Positions 1-8,186 of a stretch of DNA of 64,000 bases are shown piece by piece. The position numbers and the translations under genes are program-made. The notes under the pieces are model-generated. The model searched no databases and was not told the origin of the DNA. It was given only the letters and a program-made list of their open reading frames with translations. The stretch's first letter is position 1; every line of letters begins with the position of its first letter. This stretch comes from Ferrimonas balearica (GTDB lineage: Bacteria; Pseudomonadota; Gammaproteobacteria; Enterobacterales; Shewanellaceae): contig NZ_JAHVHW010000004.1 of the NCBI RefSeq assembly GCF_019802055.1, positions 744,001-808,000 of the forward strand, read 5' to 3'.

Positions 1-23
1 CCACTTACGATTGCTCTCTCCAT
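1..23 (-). CDS. possible 5' end of a gene running off the left edge
   Basis: An ATG at 21-23 on the minus strand has a GAGGA ribosome-binding sequence six bases upstream and opens a frame (M-E-R-A-I-V-S) that leaves the window after seven codons. Nothing more can be said about the product. It lies downstream of the methyltransferase/ABC genes on the same strand. Confidence 0.3.
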
Positions 24-65
24 CTGGCGTCCTCAGACCGAACCCCGAAATGAAGAGTGTAGAAC

Positions 66-158
66 TCAGCCCAGCAGGAACCACAACAATCCCTGGCTGG
101 AGAGCACCACAGCCATCCCAAGCAAAATCACCGTCCAGCGGTGTTGTCCCCGAGTCAT
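66..158 (-). CDS. possible 30-residue membrane peptide
   Basis: A minus-strand ORF starts with ATG at 156-158 behind a GGGAG sequence five bases upstream and ends with TGA at 66-68. The product begins MTRGQHRW and is then almost wholly hydrophobic (about 20 residues from the first V-I-L-L to the final W-F-L-L-G), so it would be one membrane span. Its start overlaps the stop of a second tiny ORF at 155-250. I do not recognise it. The good ribosome-binding site and clean hydrophobic segment favour a real small protein, but ORFs this short also arise by chance. Confidence 0.3.
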   Translation of the reverse strand: MTRGQHRWTVILLGMAVVLSSQGLLWFLLG

Positions 159-250
159 TCCATCTCCCGTTGGTGGCAACCGCCACCGGTTTGGTAAAGA
201 GAAAGGAAGTAGGCCAGATCCGTGCCAAAAAAAATCAGCTTACGGATCAT
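155..250 (-). CDS. possible 31-residue small ORF
   Basis: This is a minus-strand ORF from ATG at 248-250 to TGA at 155-157. It begins MIRKLIFFGTDLAYF and has no convincing ribosome-binding site (AAGG only two bases before the start). Its stop overlaps the start of the 66-158 ORF in an ATGA arrangement, which is how coupled genes look. No homology is recognised and it could be chance. The rest of 1-288 shows no other feature. Confidence 0.18.
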   Translation of the reverse strand: MIRKLIFFGTDLAYFLSLYQTGGGCHQREME

Positions 251-288
251 GGCCTTGCAGTAACCATCCTAGGACAGGTCGGGGAAAA

Positions 289-954
289 TTACGATCTTTT
301 AGTCAGATCGCACACCAATCGATGCAGAGATTGCCCCGATTCACCATATTTCCGCTCAAAAGGGGTCAGCGGCGGTTCATCGGGCAGTGGCACAAACTCC
401 CCCTGGTAACCGGCGATGGCCAGGGCGGTCTGGAACTCCTCCAGATAGAGCCGCCAGTTGGAGCGCAACTCCAGTTGGCCGCCCAGCGCCAGCAGCGAGG
501 GAAACAGCGATCCACCGTGCCAGCGACGCTGGAGATGGGCCGACTTGGGCCAGGGATTAGGGTAGAGCAGATAGTGGTGAGTCGGCGCCCAGCCATCCTC
601 CACCATCATGCGCCACAGGTCGTTCAGATTGCCCCGCACCACCCGGTAGTTGTCGCTTCCCGCCTGATAGTGGATGTGTTTGTCCACCCGGGCCGCGGAT
701 TTATCCAGCCCCAGCACGATGGCGTCGGGGTGGCGGCGGGCCAGGTTCGCAGTGCTCTGTCCAACACCACAGCAGGAATCCAGCACCAGCGGACGGCCAT
801 CGGCCTCCTTCCACGCTTTGAGCTCGGCAAACAGTTCACGGCTGTAATCCGCGTAGGGTGCCTGAAACGGATGCGCCAGATGACGACGAACGGTCTGCTC
901 AAGCTTGTCGTGCAGCCCGCTCTGGTTGGATTGAATCTCCCGGGAGTTGCCCAT
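289..954 (-). CDS. TrmB-like SAM-dependent methyltransferase
   Basis: A 221-residue protein of the TrmB (tRNA guanine-N7 methyltransferase) family. It has a Rossmann SAM site LDSCCGVGQS near residues 57-66, the TrmB-type LYPNPWPKSAH segment where TrmB has FPDPWPKKRH, and the C-terminal LTPFERKYGESG stretch typical of TrmB. The sequence diverges from canonical TrmB (DSCCGVG in place of E-G-G-G, and N-W in place of the usual T-D-W), so it may be a paralogue with another substrate. The ATG at 952-954 overlaps the stop of the ABC permease gene by one base (TGATG), which argues for translational coupling and rules out a longer reading start upstream. tRNA methylation is inferred from the family; the real substrate is unknown. 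Confidence 0.8.
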   Translation of the reverse strand: MGNSREIQSNQSGLHDKLEQTVRRHLAHPFQAPYADYSRELFAELKAWKEADGRPLVLDSCCGVGQSTANLARRHPDAIVLGLDKSAARVDKHIHYQAGSDNYRVVRGNLNDLWRMMVEDGWAPTHHYLLYPNPWPKSAHLQRRWHGGSLFPSLLALGGQLELRSNWRLYLEEFQTALAIAGYQGEFVPLPDEPPLTPFERKYGESGQSLHRLVCDLTKRS

Positions 955-1724
955 CAGCTGCGCAGTCCTATGCCTTTGTCGATCAGACGATAGGCCACCG
1001 CAAACAACACGGTGATGAAGGCGGTCAGTACCCCCAGCGATGCCCACAAGCTAACGTCACTGACCCCGAGGAAGCCGTAACGGAAGGCGTTGATGGTGTA
1101 GACCACCGGGTTCAGCTGAGACACGCCCTGCCAGAACGAGGGCAGCAGTGAGATGGAGTAGAACACCCCGCCCAGGTAGGTCAGCGGCGTCAGCACAAAG
1201 GTGGGGATGATGCTGATGTCATCAAAGGTTTTGGCAAACACGGCGTTGATCAGCCCGCCCAGGGCAAACACCACGGAGGTCATCAGCAGGGTCAGCAGCA
1301 ACACCGGCAGGCTGTGGATCTGGATGTCCACAAAGAACAGGGCCACGGCGGTCACGATGGCGCCGACACAGAGCCCTCGCGCCACACCGCCCGCTACGTA
1401 GCCGAGGATGATCAGCACATTGGGCACCGGCGCCACCAGCAGCTCTTCAATGTTGCGCTGGAACTTGGCGCTGAAGAAGGAGCTGGCCACGTTGGCGTAG
1501 GAGTTGGTGATCACCGACATCATGATCAGGCCCGGCATGATGAACTCCATGTAGCTGAAGCCCCCCATCTCGCCGATGCGGCTGCCGATCAGGTTGCCGA
1601 AAATCAGGAAATAGAGAGTCATGGTGATCGCCGGCGGCACCAGAGTCTGTACCCAGATCCGGGTAAAGCGGGTGATCTCCTTGCGCACCAGTGCGGTGAA
1701 GGCGATCCAGTAGGGATGACTCAT
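954..1724 (-). CDS. yadH: ABC transporter permease, YadH family
   Basis: A 256-residue integral membrane protein of the ABC-2 permease type, the same length as E. coli YadH. It has a short cytoplasmic N terminus with a basic stretch, a first membrane span (P-P-A-I-T-M-T-L-Y-F-L-I-F near residue 30) and about five further hydrophobic spans ending near residue 250. It forms the membrane half of an exporter with the ATPase encoded just upstream; the start overlaps the ATPase stop by four bases (ATGA). The substrate of YadGH exporters is not established. Downstream it is coupled to the TrmB-like methyltransferase, an order also seen in related genomes (from memory). Confidence 0.88.
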   Translation of the reverse strand: MSHPYWIAFTALVRKEITRFTRIWVQTLVPPAITMTLYFLIFGNLIGSRIGEMGGFSYMEFIMPGLIMMSVITNSYANVASSFFSAKFQRNIEELLVAPVPNVLIILGYVAGGVARGLCVGAIVTAVALFFVDIQIHSLPVLLLTLLMTSVVFALGGLINAVFAKTFDDISIIPTFVLTPLTYLGGVFYSISLLPSFWQGVSQLNPVVYTINAFRYGFLGVSDVSLWASLGVLTAFITVLFAVAYRLIDKGIGLRS

Positions 1725-2659
1725 GATTGGCCCTCCTTGCGACCGTTCTCCACCAGGGAGACAAACAGCTCCTCCAGCCGGTTGGCTTTGTTGCGCATCG
1801 ACAGCACCGTGACGCCCTGCTCACTGAGTTGCTGGAACACGCCGTTCAGCCCCACCTCTTTGGCCACATCCACCTCCAGGGTGTGATCGTCCTCCTGACG
1901 GCACTCAAACCCCTCCAGGTAGACACGGCCGGTGCCCGGCGCCAGATCCAGGATAAAGGTTTCCAGAGTCAGCTTGGCCAGCAGAGACTTCATGGTGGTG
2001 CACTCCACCAGTTCACCCTTGTCGATGATGCCGATATGACGACACAGCATCTCCGCCTCTTCCAGGTAGTGGGTGGTGAGGATGATGGTGACCCCCTGTT
2101 CATTGATCTGCTTGAGGAAGCGCCACATGGAGCGGCGGATCTCGATGTCCACTCCGGCAGTCGGCTCATCGAGGATCAGCAGTTTGGGTTCATGCATCAG
2201 AGCACGGGCGATCATCAGGCGGCGCTTCATGCCCCCGGACAGCTCCCGTGCCCGGGCGTTGCGCTTCTCCCACAGGTCCAGCTGGGCCAGGTATTTCTCC
2301 GCCCGAGTCATCGCTTCCGCCTTGGGCACACCGTAGTAACCGGCCTGGTTCACCACGATTTGAAGGACGGTTTCAAACTGGTTGAAGTTGAACTCCTGGG
2401 GCACCAGACCAATGCAGCGCTTGGCCTGATTCAGCTCGCGGTCGATGTTGTGGCCAAACACCTCCACCTCACCGGCGGATTTGTTTACCAGGGCGCTGAT
2501 CACCCCGATGGTGGTGGACTTACCGGCACCATTGGGGCCCAGCAGGGCGAAAAAGTCCCCCGCCTGGACCTCCAGATCGATCCCCTTAAGGGCTTGAACG
2601 CCTCCGGGGTAGGTCTTGCGCAGGGACCGGATCCGCAGTGCGCAATCGTGTTGATTCAT
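1721..2659 (-). CDS. yadG: ABC transporter ATP-binding protein, YadG family
   Basis: A 312-residue ABC ATPase with Walker A GPNGAGKST (41-49), Q-loop VPQEFNF, signature LSGGM (140-144), Walker B LLILDEP (160-166) and the switch histidine in ILTTHYLEE. After the nucleotide-binding domain comes the roughly 80-residue C-terminal extension seen in YadG/CcmA-type subunits. It energises the YadH permease. I chose the ATG at 2659 over the in-frame ATG four codons upstream because GGAG lies six bases before it. It is the first gene of a three-gene minus-strand unit (ATPase, permease, methyltransferase) in which each junction overlaps. Confidence 0.9.
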   Translation of the reverse strand: MNQHDCALRIRSLRKTYPGGVQALKGIDLEVQAGDFFALLGPNGAGKSTTIGVISALVNKSAGEVEVFGHNIDRELNQAKRCIGLVPQEFNFNQFETVLQIVVNQAGYYGVPKAEAMTRAEKYLAQLDLWEKRNARARELSGGMKRRLMIARALMHEPKLLILDEPTAGVDIEIRRSMWRFLKQINEQGVTIILTTHYLEEAEMLCRHIGIIDKGELVECTTMKSLLAKLTLETFILDLAPGTGRVYLEGFECRQEDDHTLEVDVAKEVGLNGVFQQLSEQGVTVLSMRNKANRLEELFVSLVENGRKEGQS

Positions 2660-2688
2660 GCCTGACTCCATTACGGCTAAGGGGGATC

Positions 2689-2694
2689 ATTATA
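2689..2694 (-). promoter_or_regulatory. -10 element upstream of the yadGH unit
   Basis: A perfect TATAAT reads on the minus strand at 2694-2689, 29 bases before the yadG start. I see no good -35 hexamer at the right distance, so this is only a likely core promoter. Confidence 0.35.
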
Positions 2695-2841
2695 GGTACC
2701 CCCCTGCCAAGAAAAAACGGCATGACGCATAGGGACTTGTGAAATATCCGCATCAAGCAGCGGAAATTGTCCGCCGTGTTGCTCTGGTTCGGCCTATGGT
2801 TGCAATTCGGCCCGGAAGATTTCAGCCAGGGGGTAAGGGGT

Positions 2842-5800
2842 ATGGCTTTGAAAAACCGTTGGGTACTGCCGTTATGGTTCTGTCTGTTGTTGGCGCCCGC
2901 AGCGTGGGGCTATCAACTGGTCTGGTCGGAAAGCGCCGACCGTACTGCGCCACAACCGCTTAATGGCCCGGTGGTCTCGGGCGACATCTACGTCTTTGTT
3001 GATCAGGATGCCGGACTGGATCAGGTCAAGTTCTACATCGACGGCACGCTGGTGCAGACCGAGGGCAATGCCCCCTGGGACCTGGGCGGCACCGAATCCA
3101 ACAAAAACTCACGCCCCTACAGCACACTGGGGCTGAGCGATGGGCCCCATACCATCACCGCTACCCTGCTTGCCGATTCTGGTGGCACCACAGAGCTGTC
3201 CGGCAGCATCGTGGTGGACAACAACGTGGCGGCGCTGCTGGTGAGTCCGAGCACCGTCAACCTGTCGGCCGCGCCCGGCGACACCACCTCCGCCAGCGTC
3301 AATCTGAGCACCTCCAACAATCAGGCGGTCAGCTTCACCTCCGCAGAGAACGCCAGCTGGCTGACGGTCACCCCAAGCAGCGGCACCACCCCCGCCGCCC
3401 TCTCCCTTGAGGTGAATACCCTGGGGCTGAGTCCCGGCCCCTACCAGACCCAACTCAGCCTGAGTGCGGATGGCTACAGCGGCGCCTCGGTCACCGTCAC
3501 CCTGAGTGTGGCCAATGACAGCGACGATGCCCGTCAGCTTCACCTGGCCTGGGATCAGGGCCCCGACACCATCACTGCCATCTGGCAAACCGACAACGAC
3601 GGCACCGCCTCACGACTGCAGTATCGCGCCAGTGGCAGCGGCAGTTGGCGGGATGCCTACGGTGCCGTGCGACACACCACCGAAGAGGGGATATTCCACG
3701 AGGTCAGCTTCTCCGGTCTTCAGAACGACACCGATTACGACTACCGGGTGATGATCCGACCCGGCGTCTTCAGCCAGGTCTATCAGACCCGCAGCGCCCC
3801 CGCAGTGGGTCAGGAGTGGGACCTGGTCTACTTCGCGGATACCGGTCTGCTGGGCCGCAGCGACGGACTGGGCACCGGCGTTCAGGCCAGCATCGACGCC
3901 ATGATTCAGCTCGACCCGGACCTGCTGCTGCCCGGTGGCGACCTGATCTACTACAACAGTGACCGGCGCTACGAGACGCTGGATCGCAGCATCGACGCCT
4001 GGTTCAACCAGATGGTGGCGTTGGCCCCGCGCATTCCGATGATGCCCACCTGGGGCAACCATGAGGTGCTGCTGGGTGAGGATTACGCCACCTGGGCCGC
4101 CCGCTTCGCCACCACCAGCGGCTGGGAGGGCAGCCGCATGTACGCCTTCGATGTGGCCGATGTGCACTTTATCTCCGTGTATGGGCTGAGGGAGAACGAC
4201 GGCATGCCTGACGAGGCGTTGGCCTGGCTGACCAACCACCTGGCCAGTGTGGCGGACGATGGCTATCGCTGGATTGTGGCTTACTTCCACGCAGCGCCCT
4301 TCTCCGATGGCAGCAACCACCCCAGTGCCAAAACCCTGCGAGCTCAGTTGGGCCCCATCTTCGAACAGTACGGCGTCAAACTGGTGCTCACCTCTCACGA
4401 CCAGTCCTATGAGCGCACCTTTCCACTGGTGGACGTGCCCAAGAACAACACGCCGACCACCACGGCACTGGACTGCTACGACCGCAGCGAAGGCACCAGT
4501 TGGGTCAAGGTCAGCCCGGCAGGCAAGCTGTCCAATCGCAACAAGGACTTCTCCGACTGGAACACCGATCCGCCCCCCTACTGGACGGCGATGCGTGACA
4601 ATACGGCTCACCACGTCGGGCGGGTGAACTTCACCGCCGATGGCGCCATGGAGGTGACCATCTACAGCATTCTCGATGGTCAGACACCGTGGATCATCGA
4701 TCGCTTCAAATACGCGGACAGCTGCGACGGCAGTGGCGGGGCGCTGTCAGCCTCCCCCACCCAGTTCAATCAGCAACTGGAGCCGGGTCAGACCGCCACC
4801 GCGTCGCTGCGGATCAATCAGGAGGGCGGCGGCACCGTCAGCCTGAGCGAATCGGTCAACTGGCTGAGCCTCTCCCCCACCTCCGGCAACGCCCCGCTGG
4901 ATGTCACCCTGAGCTTTAATGCGGGTAGTCTGGCGGCGGGCAGCTACGCCACTGACCTGCTGGTGACCGGCCAGAGCGGCGCCCGACTCACCATTCCGGT
5001 TCTGCTTCAGGTTGGCAGCAGCGATTACCAACTGTTGCTCTCAGGCAATGCCCAGCGCAGCGGCGCCGTGCCGTTGCAGGGGCAAACGGTGTCTGGTGAC
5101 ATCTATGTCTTTGTTGGCCCAGAAGAGGGGGTCAACAGCGCCACCTTCTTCCTGGGACAGCAGACCCTGAGCCAGGTCAAGCGGGAGGGCGTCGCCCCCT
5201 ATGATCTGGGTGGGACAGCCAGCAACCGTGACGCCCTGCCCTTCGACACCACCACCCTGGCGGATGGCCAGTACCAGATGCGGGTGGACCTCAACCTCGA
5301 CAGCGGCACCGTCTCCCGCTACGCCAGTTTCACCATCGCCAACGACGGTGCTCCGCCCCCGGCCGGGCTCAGCTTTGCCCCCACCTCCCTGGCCCTTTCT
5401 CTGGCCCAGGGAGGCCGTGGCAGCCTCAGTGCCACCCTGAGTGCAGGCAGCTCCACTTCGGTGAGTCTGCAAAGCAGCGCCTCCTGGCTGACGGTCAGCC
5501 CCGACAACGGACAGACACCGCTCAGCCTGCAACTGGAACTGGACGCCAGCACTCTGGCACCGGGCAGCTACAACGCCCAGGTGACCGCCAGCGGTGGCGG
5601 CAGCAGCGCCACATTGCCGGTGCAACTCACCGTCAACGCCGTATCTGGTGAGAGCCGCATCCTGCTGTCTCTGTCACCGGACAGAAGCGCTCCGGTGCTA
5701 CTGGAGGGCCAGAGTGTCAGTGGTGATATCTACGTCTTTATTGCGCCGGAAGAGGGGCCGAACCAGGTGCGCTTCTATCTGGACGATCCCAGCCGCAGTG

Positions 5801-5979
5801 ACGTGGAGAAAGTGGAGAACTACGCGCCCTGGGATCTGGCAGGCACAGGAGGTGGCTCAAAACCGGCCCTGCCGTTTGACACCAGCACCCTGTCGGCCGG
5901 TGAGCACCTGTTGTCGGTAGAGGTGATCAGCGACAGTGGCGTGGAGGTACTGGAAGCCCGCTTTACCGTATCGCCCTGA
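2842..5979 (+). CDS. secreted multi-repeat metallophosphoesterase
   Basis: A 1045-residue exported protein. The start at 2842 follows a GGGGTAAGGGG ribosome-binding stretch and gives a normal signal peptide (basic N terminus, then W-F-C-L-L-L-A-P-A-A-W-G). Two module types alternate. Module A (about 105 residues, with SGDIYVF and APWDLGGT motifs) occurs near residues 25-130, 735-840 and 935-1045. Module B, a BACON-like beta domain (ASWLTVTPSSGTTP), occurs near 135-225, 635-730 and 840-930. Between the first B and the second B lie a fibronectin/purple-acid-phosphatase-like N domain (from about 230) and a calcineurin-type phosphoesterase domain with YFADTG (330), GGDL (365), GNHE (405), YFHAAP (484) and SHDQSYE (519). 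These are the metal ligands of the family, so it is probably active. The substrate is unknown; it is likely extracellular or surface-exposed. The repeats suggest binding to a polymer. Confidence 0.82.
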   Translation: MALKNRWVLPLWFCLLLAPAAWGYQLVWSESADRTAPQPLNGPVVSGDIYVFVDQDAGLDQVKFYIDGTLVQTEGNAPWDLGGTESNKNSRPYSTLGLSDGPHTITATLLADSGGTTELSGSIVVDNNVAALLVSPSTVNLSAAPGDTTSASVNLSTSNNQAVSFTSAENASWLTVTPSSGTTPAALSLEVNTLGLSPGPYQTQLSLSADGYSGASVTVTLSVANDSDDARQLHLAWDQGPDTITAIWQTDNDGTASRLQYRASGSGSWRDAYGAVRHTTEEGIFHEVSFSGLQNDTDYDYRVMIRPGVFSQVYQTRSAPAVGQEWDLVYFADTGLLGRSDGLGTGVQASIDAMIQLDPDLLLPGGDLIYYNSDRRYETLDRSIDAWFNQMVALAPRIPMMPTWGNHEVLLGEDYATWAARFATTSGWEGSRMYAFDVADVHFISVYGLRENDGMPDEALAWLTNHLASVADDGYRWIVAYFHAAPFSDGSNHPSAKTLRAQLGPIFEQYGVKLVLTSHDQSYERTFPLVDVPKNNTPTTTALDCYDRSEGTSWVKVSPAGKLSNRNKDFSDWNTDPPPYWTAMRDNTAHHVGRVNFTADGAMEVTIYSILDGQTPWIIDRFKYADSCDGSGGALSASPTQFNQQLEPGQTATASLRINQEGGGTVSLSESVNWLSLSPTSGNAPLDVTLSFNAGSLAAGSYATDLLVTGQSGARLTIPVLLQVGSSDYQLLLSGNAQRSGAVPLQGQTVSGDIYVFVGPEEGVNSATFFLGQQTLSQVKREGVAPYDLGGTASNRDALPFDTTTLADGQYQMRVDLNLDSGTVSRYASFTIANDGAPPPAGLSFAPTSLALSLAQGGRGSLSATLSAGSSTSVSLQSSASWLTVSPDNGQTPLSLQLELDASTLAPGSYNAQVTASGGGSSATLPVQLTVNAVSGESRILLSLSPDRSAPVLLEGQSVSGDIYVFIAPEEGPNQVRFYLDDPSRSDVEKVENYAPWDLAGTGGGSKPALPFDTSTLSAGEHLLSVEVISDSGVEVLEARFTVSP

Positions 5980-5984
5980 GCGAA

Positions 5985-6770
5985 TCAGCGGGACAGCGCC
6001 TGGCCCAGCGGTTCGAAGTAGCCGCGAATGGCCAGATCGATGGCAGCCAGGTGGTCCGGTTCGGGGTAGCCCCCCATCCGGGCCACCTCACTCTGCTGAG
6101 TGCCGCTGACCAGGTAGGCGTTCTTAATCTCTGTGCGACTCTGCACCCAGGCCTCGAAGGCCCGGGCCATCATCTCGGTGGGTAGGCTGAAGTAACGTCG
6201 GCCAACCTGACGGTCCAGCGCCACGGAACGGCGCACATAGTCGTGCTGCTCAGCCCCGTCTGGCGTCAGCATGACGGTCGCCAGCAACGCCTCCAACCGC
6301 TGGTTCAGCGGGTGTTGGCGCACTGGAACCTCCGCCAGCCAGGCGTCACTGGCAAAGCGCACCGATTTTCCGGGCTCGAACAGATGGTCGCGAATGTAGT
6401 GATCAAAGGCGTGCCACCACTCATGGGCCAATGCTCCGGCCCCGGCGTTTTTGGCCAGTGCCAATGTGCGGGTGCCTGGCGCATAGTGGGCCTGTACCCC
6501 GGGCTGACCGCCGGTGCCAAACGCCAGATTGAGGGATTGCCTCAGGCCCAGAGTGGCGGGAGGCACGTTCAGCAGGAACGCCAGATCCGCCAGCGCGTCG
6601 AACACCAGATTACCGGCCAATGCGCTCTCCTCCCGGGTCACCCAGCGCCCCACTACCAAGCCGCCAAAGCCAAACTGATCCCGCACTTCGCGAAACCCCA
6701 TCATCTCGCCGCAGCGATAATCCGGGCCTCGTCGGTAGTAGTCGCGGTGCAGGCCACCTCTGGCGGTCAT
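5985..6770 (-). CDS. putative zinc metallopeptidase, CLCA_X-like
   Basis: A 261-residue protein whose central motif HEWWHAFDHY (residues 116-125) has the H-E-x-x-H zinc-peptidase form with another histidine four residues on. I recall this motif from proteins named CLCA_X family in Shewanella-like genomes; their function is not established. There is no signal peptide or membrane span. The frame stays open further upstream, but the ATG at 6770 has GGAG eight bases before it, while the ATG at 6827 has no ribosome-binding site. It converges with the metallophosphoesterase gene with five bases between stops and diverges from nnrS. Confidence 0.6.
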   Translation of the reverse strand: MTARGGLHRDYYRRGPDYRCGEMMGFREVRDQFGFGGLVVGRWVTREESALAGNLVFDALADLAFLLNVPPATLGLRQSLNLAFGTGGQPGVQAHYAPGTRTLALAKNAGAGALAHEWWHAFDHYIRDHLFEPGKSVRFASDAWLAEVPVRQHPLNQRLEALLATVMLTPDGAEQHDYVRRSVALDRQVGRRYFSLPTEMMARAFEAWVQSRTEIKNAYLVSGTQQSEVARMGGYPEPDHLAAIDLAIRGYFEPLGQALSR

Positions 6771-6860
6771 ACTGGGTTCTCCGGAACGGTTCAGGGCGGG
6801 AGTTGGGGATGGGTTATCAGGGGCCATTATGGGCTGGAGCTCAACACCGGCACAAGGCGC

Positions 6861-6889
6861 TTGCCAAGGGTTCCACAGCCCATTACCAT
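6861..6889 (+). promoter_or_regulatory. probable promoter of nnrS-nrfA
   Basis: TTGCCA at 6861-6866 and TACCAT at 6884-6889 are separated by 17 bases, a plausible sigma-70 promoter. It places the transcription start at about 6895, inside the NsrR-like inverted repeat, which is the expected geometry for repression. Confidence 0.45.
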
Positions 6890-6891
6890 TT

Positions 6892-6910
6892 GATGCATTA
6901 TTTATGCACC
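6892..6910. promoter_or_regulatory. NsrR-like operator upstream of nnrS
   Basis: GATGCATTATTTATGCACC contains TGCAT (6894-6898) and ATGCA (6904-6908) as inverted arms five bases apart. This is the arrangement of the gammaproteobacterial NsrR site (half-site roughly AAGATGCATTT). It lies 27-45 bases before the NnrS start codon. NsrR is the nitric oxide sensing repressor, and both downstream genes are typical members of its regulon. Confidence 0.65.
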
Positions 6911-6936
6911 TTTTAAATCTGCACGGCGAGGCGCCC

Positions 6937-8142
6937 ATGATCAATATCGATGATCCCAGCAAGGTGGAGACCACCTGGCCACTGTGGCGCCTGGGTTTCC
7001 GCCCCTTCTTTCTCGGTGGTGCCGCCATTGCCCTGCTGCTGATCCCTTACTGGCTGACCCTCTGGTACTACCCGACGCTGCTGGACCGCCCTTTCTGGAG
7101 CCCGGTGATCCCGCTCTGGTGGCACCCCCACGAGATGCTGTTTGGCTTCGCCATGGCGATCGTCGCCGGTTTTACCCTGACGGCGGTGCAGACCTGGACC
7201 GGCCAACCCGGTCTGAAAGGGTGGCCACTGGCGGGGCTGTTCGGGCTCTGGCTCGGCGCCCGTGTGGTTCTGCTGTTGCCCGCCGCCATTCCACTCTGGC
7301 TGCCCGCACTGCTTGATGGCGGATTCCTGCTGCTGACCGCCGCCCGCCTGGGCTGGAGCATCGGCCGGGTACGCCAGTGGCGCAATGCCGCATTCCCCCT
7401 GATGCTGACCCTCGCGGCACTGGTGAACCTGCTGAGTTACTGGGCGCTCTACCAGCGCGATATGGTGCTGGCCAGCACGCTCTGGCAAGGGATGATCTGG
7501 TGGATGGCACTGCTGATCACCTTTGTCGGCGGACGGGTAGTGCCCTTCTTTACCGCCGTGCGCCTGAAGCTGCCCAAAGCGGAACCGATCAAAGCGCTGG
7601 ACTGGACGCTGTTTATCGCGCTCGCCGTGCTGGCGCTGGATGCGATCTTCTCGTTTCTGCCGGAGCCGTTCTGGCGGGGTACCCTGCTGCTGGCCGGTGC
7701 ATTGCAGTTGGTTCGCCAATCCCGCTGGCACGCGCTGAAAACCGCCCGGGAGCCGCTGCTTTGGTCCCTGCACCTCAGTTACCTCTGTATCGCCCTGACT
7801 CTGCTGTCGCTGGCGCTGATCGGCAGTAACGAAGTCGCCGAGCGGCAGCTGCTGCACCTGCTCGCAGTGGGAGCCATCGGCGGCATGTGTCTGGCGATGA
7901 TCGCCCGGGTCTCTCTGGGCCACACCGGCCACAACCTATATGAGGGTCCCTGGATGGCGCCCGCCTTTGCCATGGTGCTGATTGCCGCACTGATCCGCGC
8001 CTTTCTGCCTCTGCTGCTGCCGCTTCATACCGAACTGTGGCACTGGTTGGCGGGCACCCTCTGGTGTGGCGCGTTTGGCCTCTTCATCTGGCACTACAGC
8101 GGGATACTGAGCCGACCTCGCCTGGATGGTCGCCCAGGCTGA
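6937..8142 (+). CDS. nnrS: NnrS family nitric oxide response membrane protein
   Basis: A 401-residue polytopic membrane protein with about twelve hydrophobic segments. It has the NnrS opening LWRLGFRPFFLGG near residue 20 and the histidine-containing WWHPHEMLFGFAMAIVAGF segment near 65. NnrS proteins protect cells from nitric oxide and are thought to bind heme and copper. The start at 6937 has GAGG upstream; earlier in-frame starts lie inside the NsrR-like operator and are unlikely. Only 44 bases separate it from nrfA, so the two are probably one transcript, consistent with detoxifying NO and nitrite together. Confidence 0.85.
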   Translation: MINIDDPSKVETTWPLWRLGFRPFFLGGAAIALLLIPYWLTLWYYPTLLDRPFWSPVIPLWWHPHEMLFGFAMAIVAGFTLTAVQTWTGQPGLKGWPLAGLFGLWLGARVVLLLPAAIPLWLPALLDGGFLLLTAARLGWSIGRVRQWRNAAFPLMLTLAALVNLLSYWALYQRDMVLASTLWQGMIWWMALLITFVGGRVVPFFTAVRLKLPKAEPIKALDWTLFIALAVLALDAIFSFLPEPFWRGTLLLAGALQLVRQSRWHALKTAREPLLWSLHLSYLCIALTLLSLALIGSNEVAERQLLHLLAVGAIGGMCLAMIARVSLGHTGHNLYEGPWMAPAFAMVLIAALIRAFLPLLLPLHTELWHWLAGTLWCGAFGLFIWHYSGILSRPRLDGRPG

Positions 8143-8186
8143 TACACTCAACCTTAACCTCTCATGCCGACTCGCTAAGGACTCGC

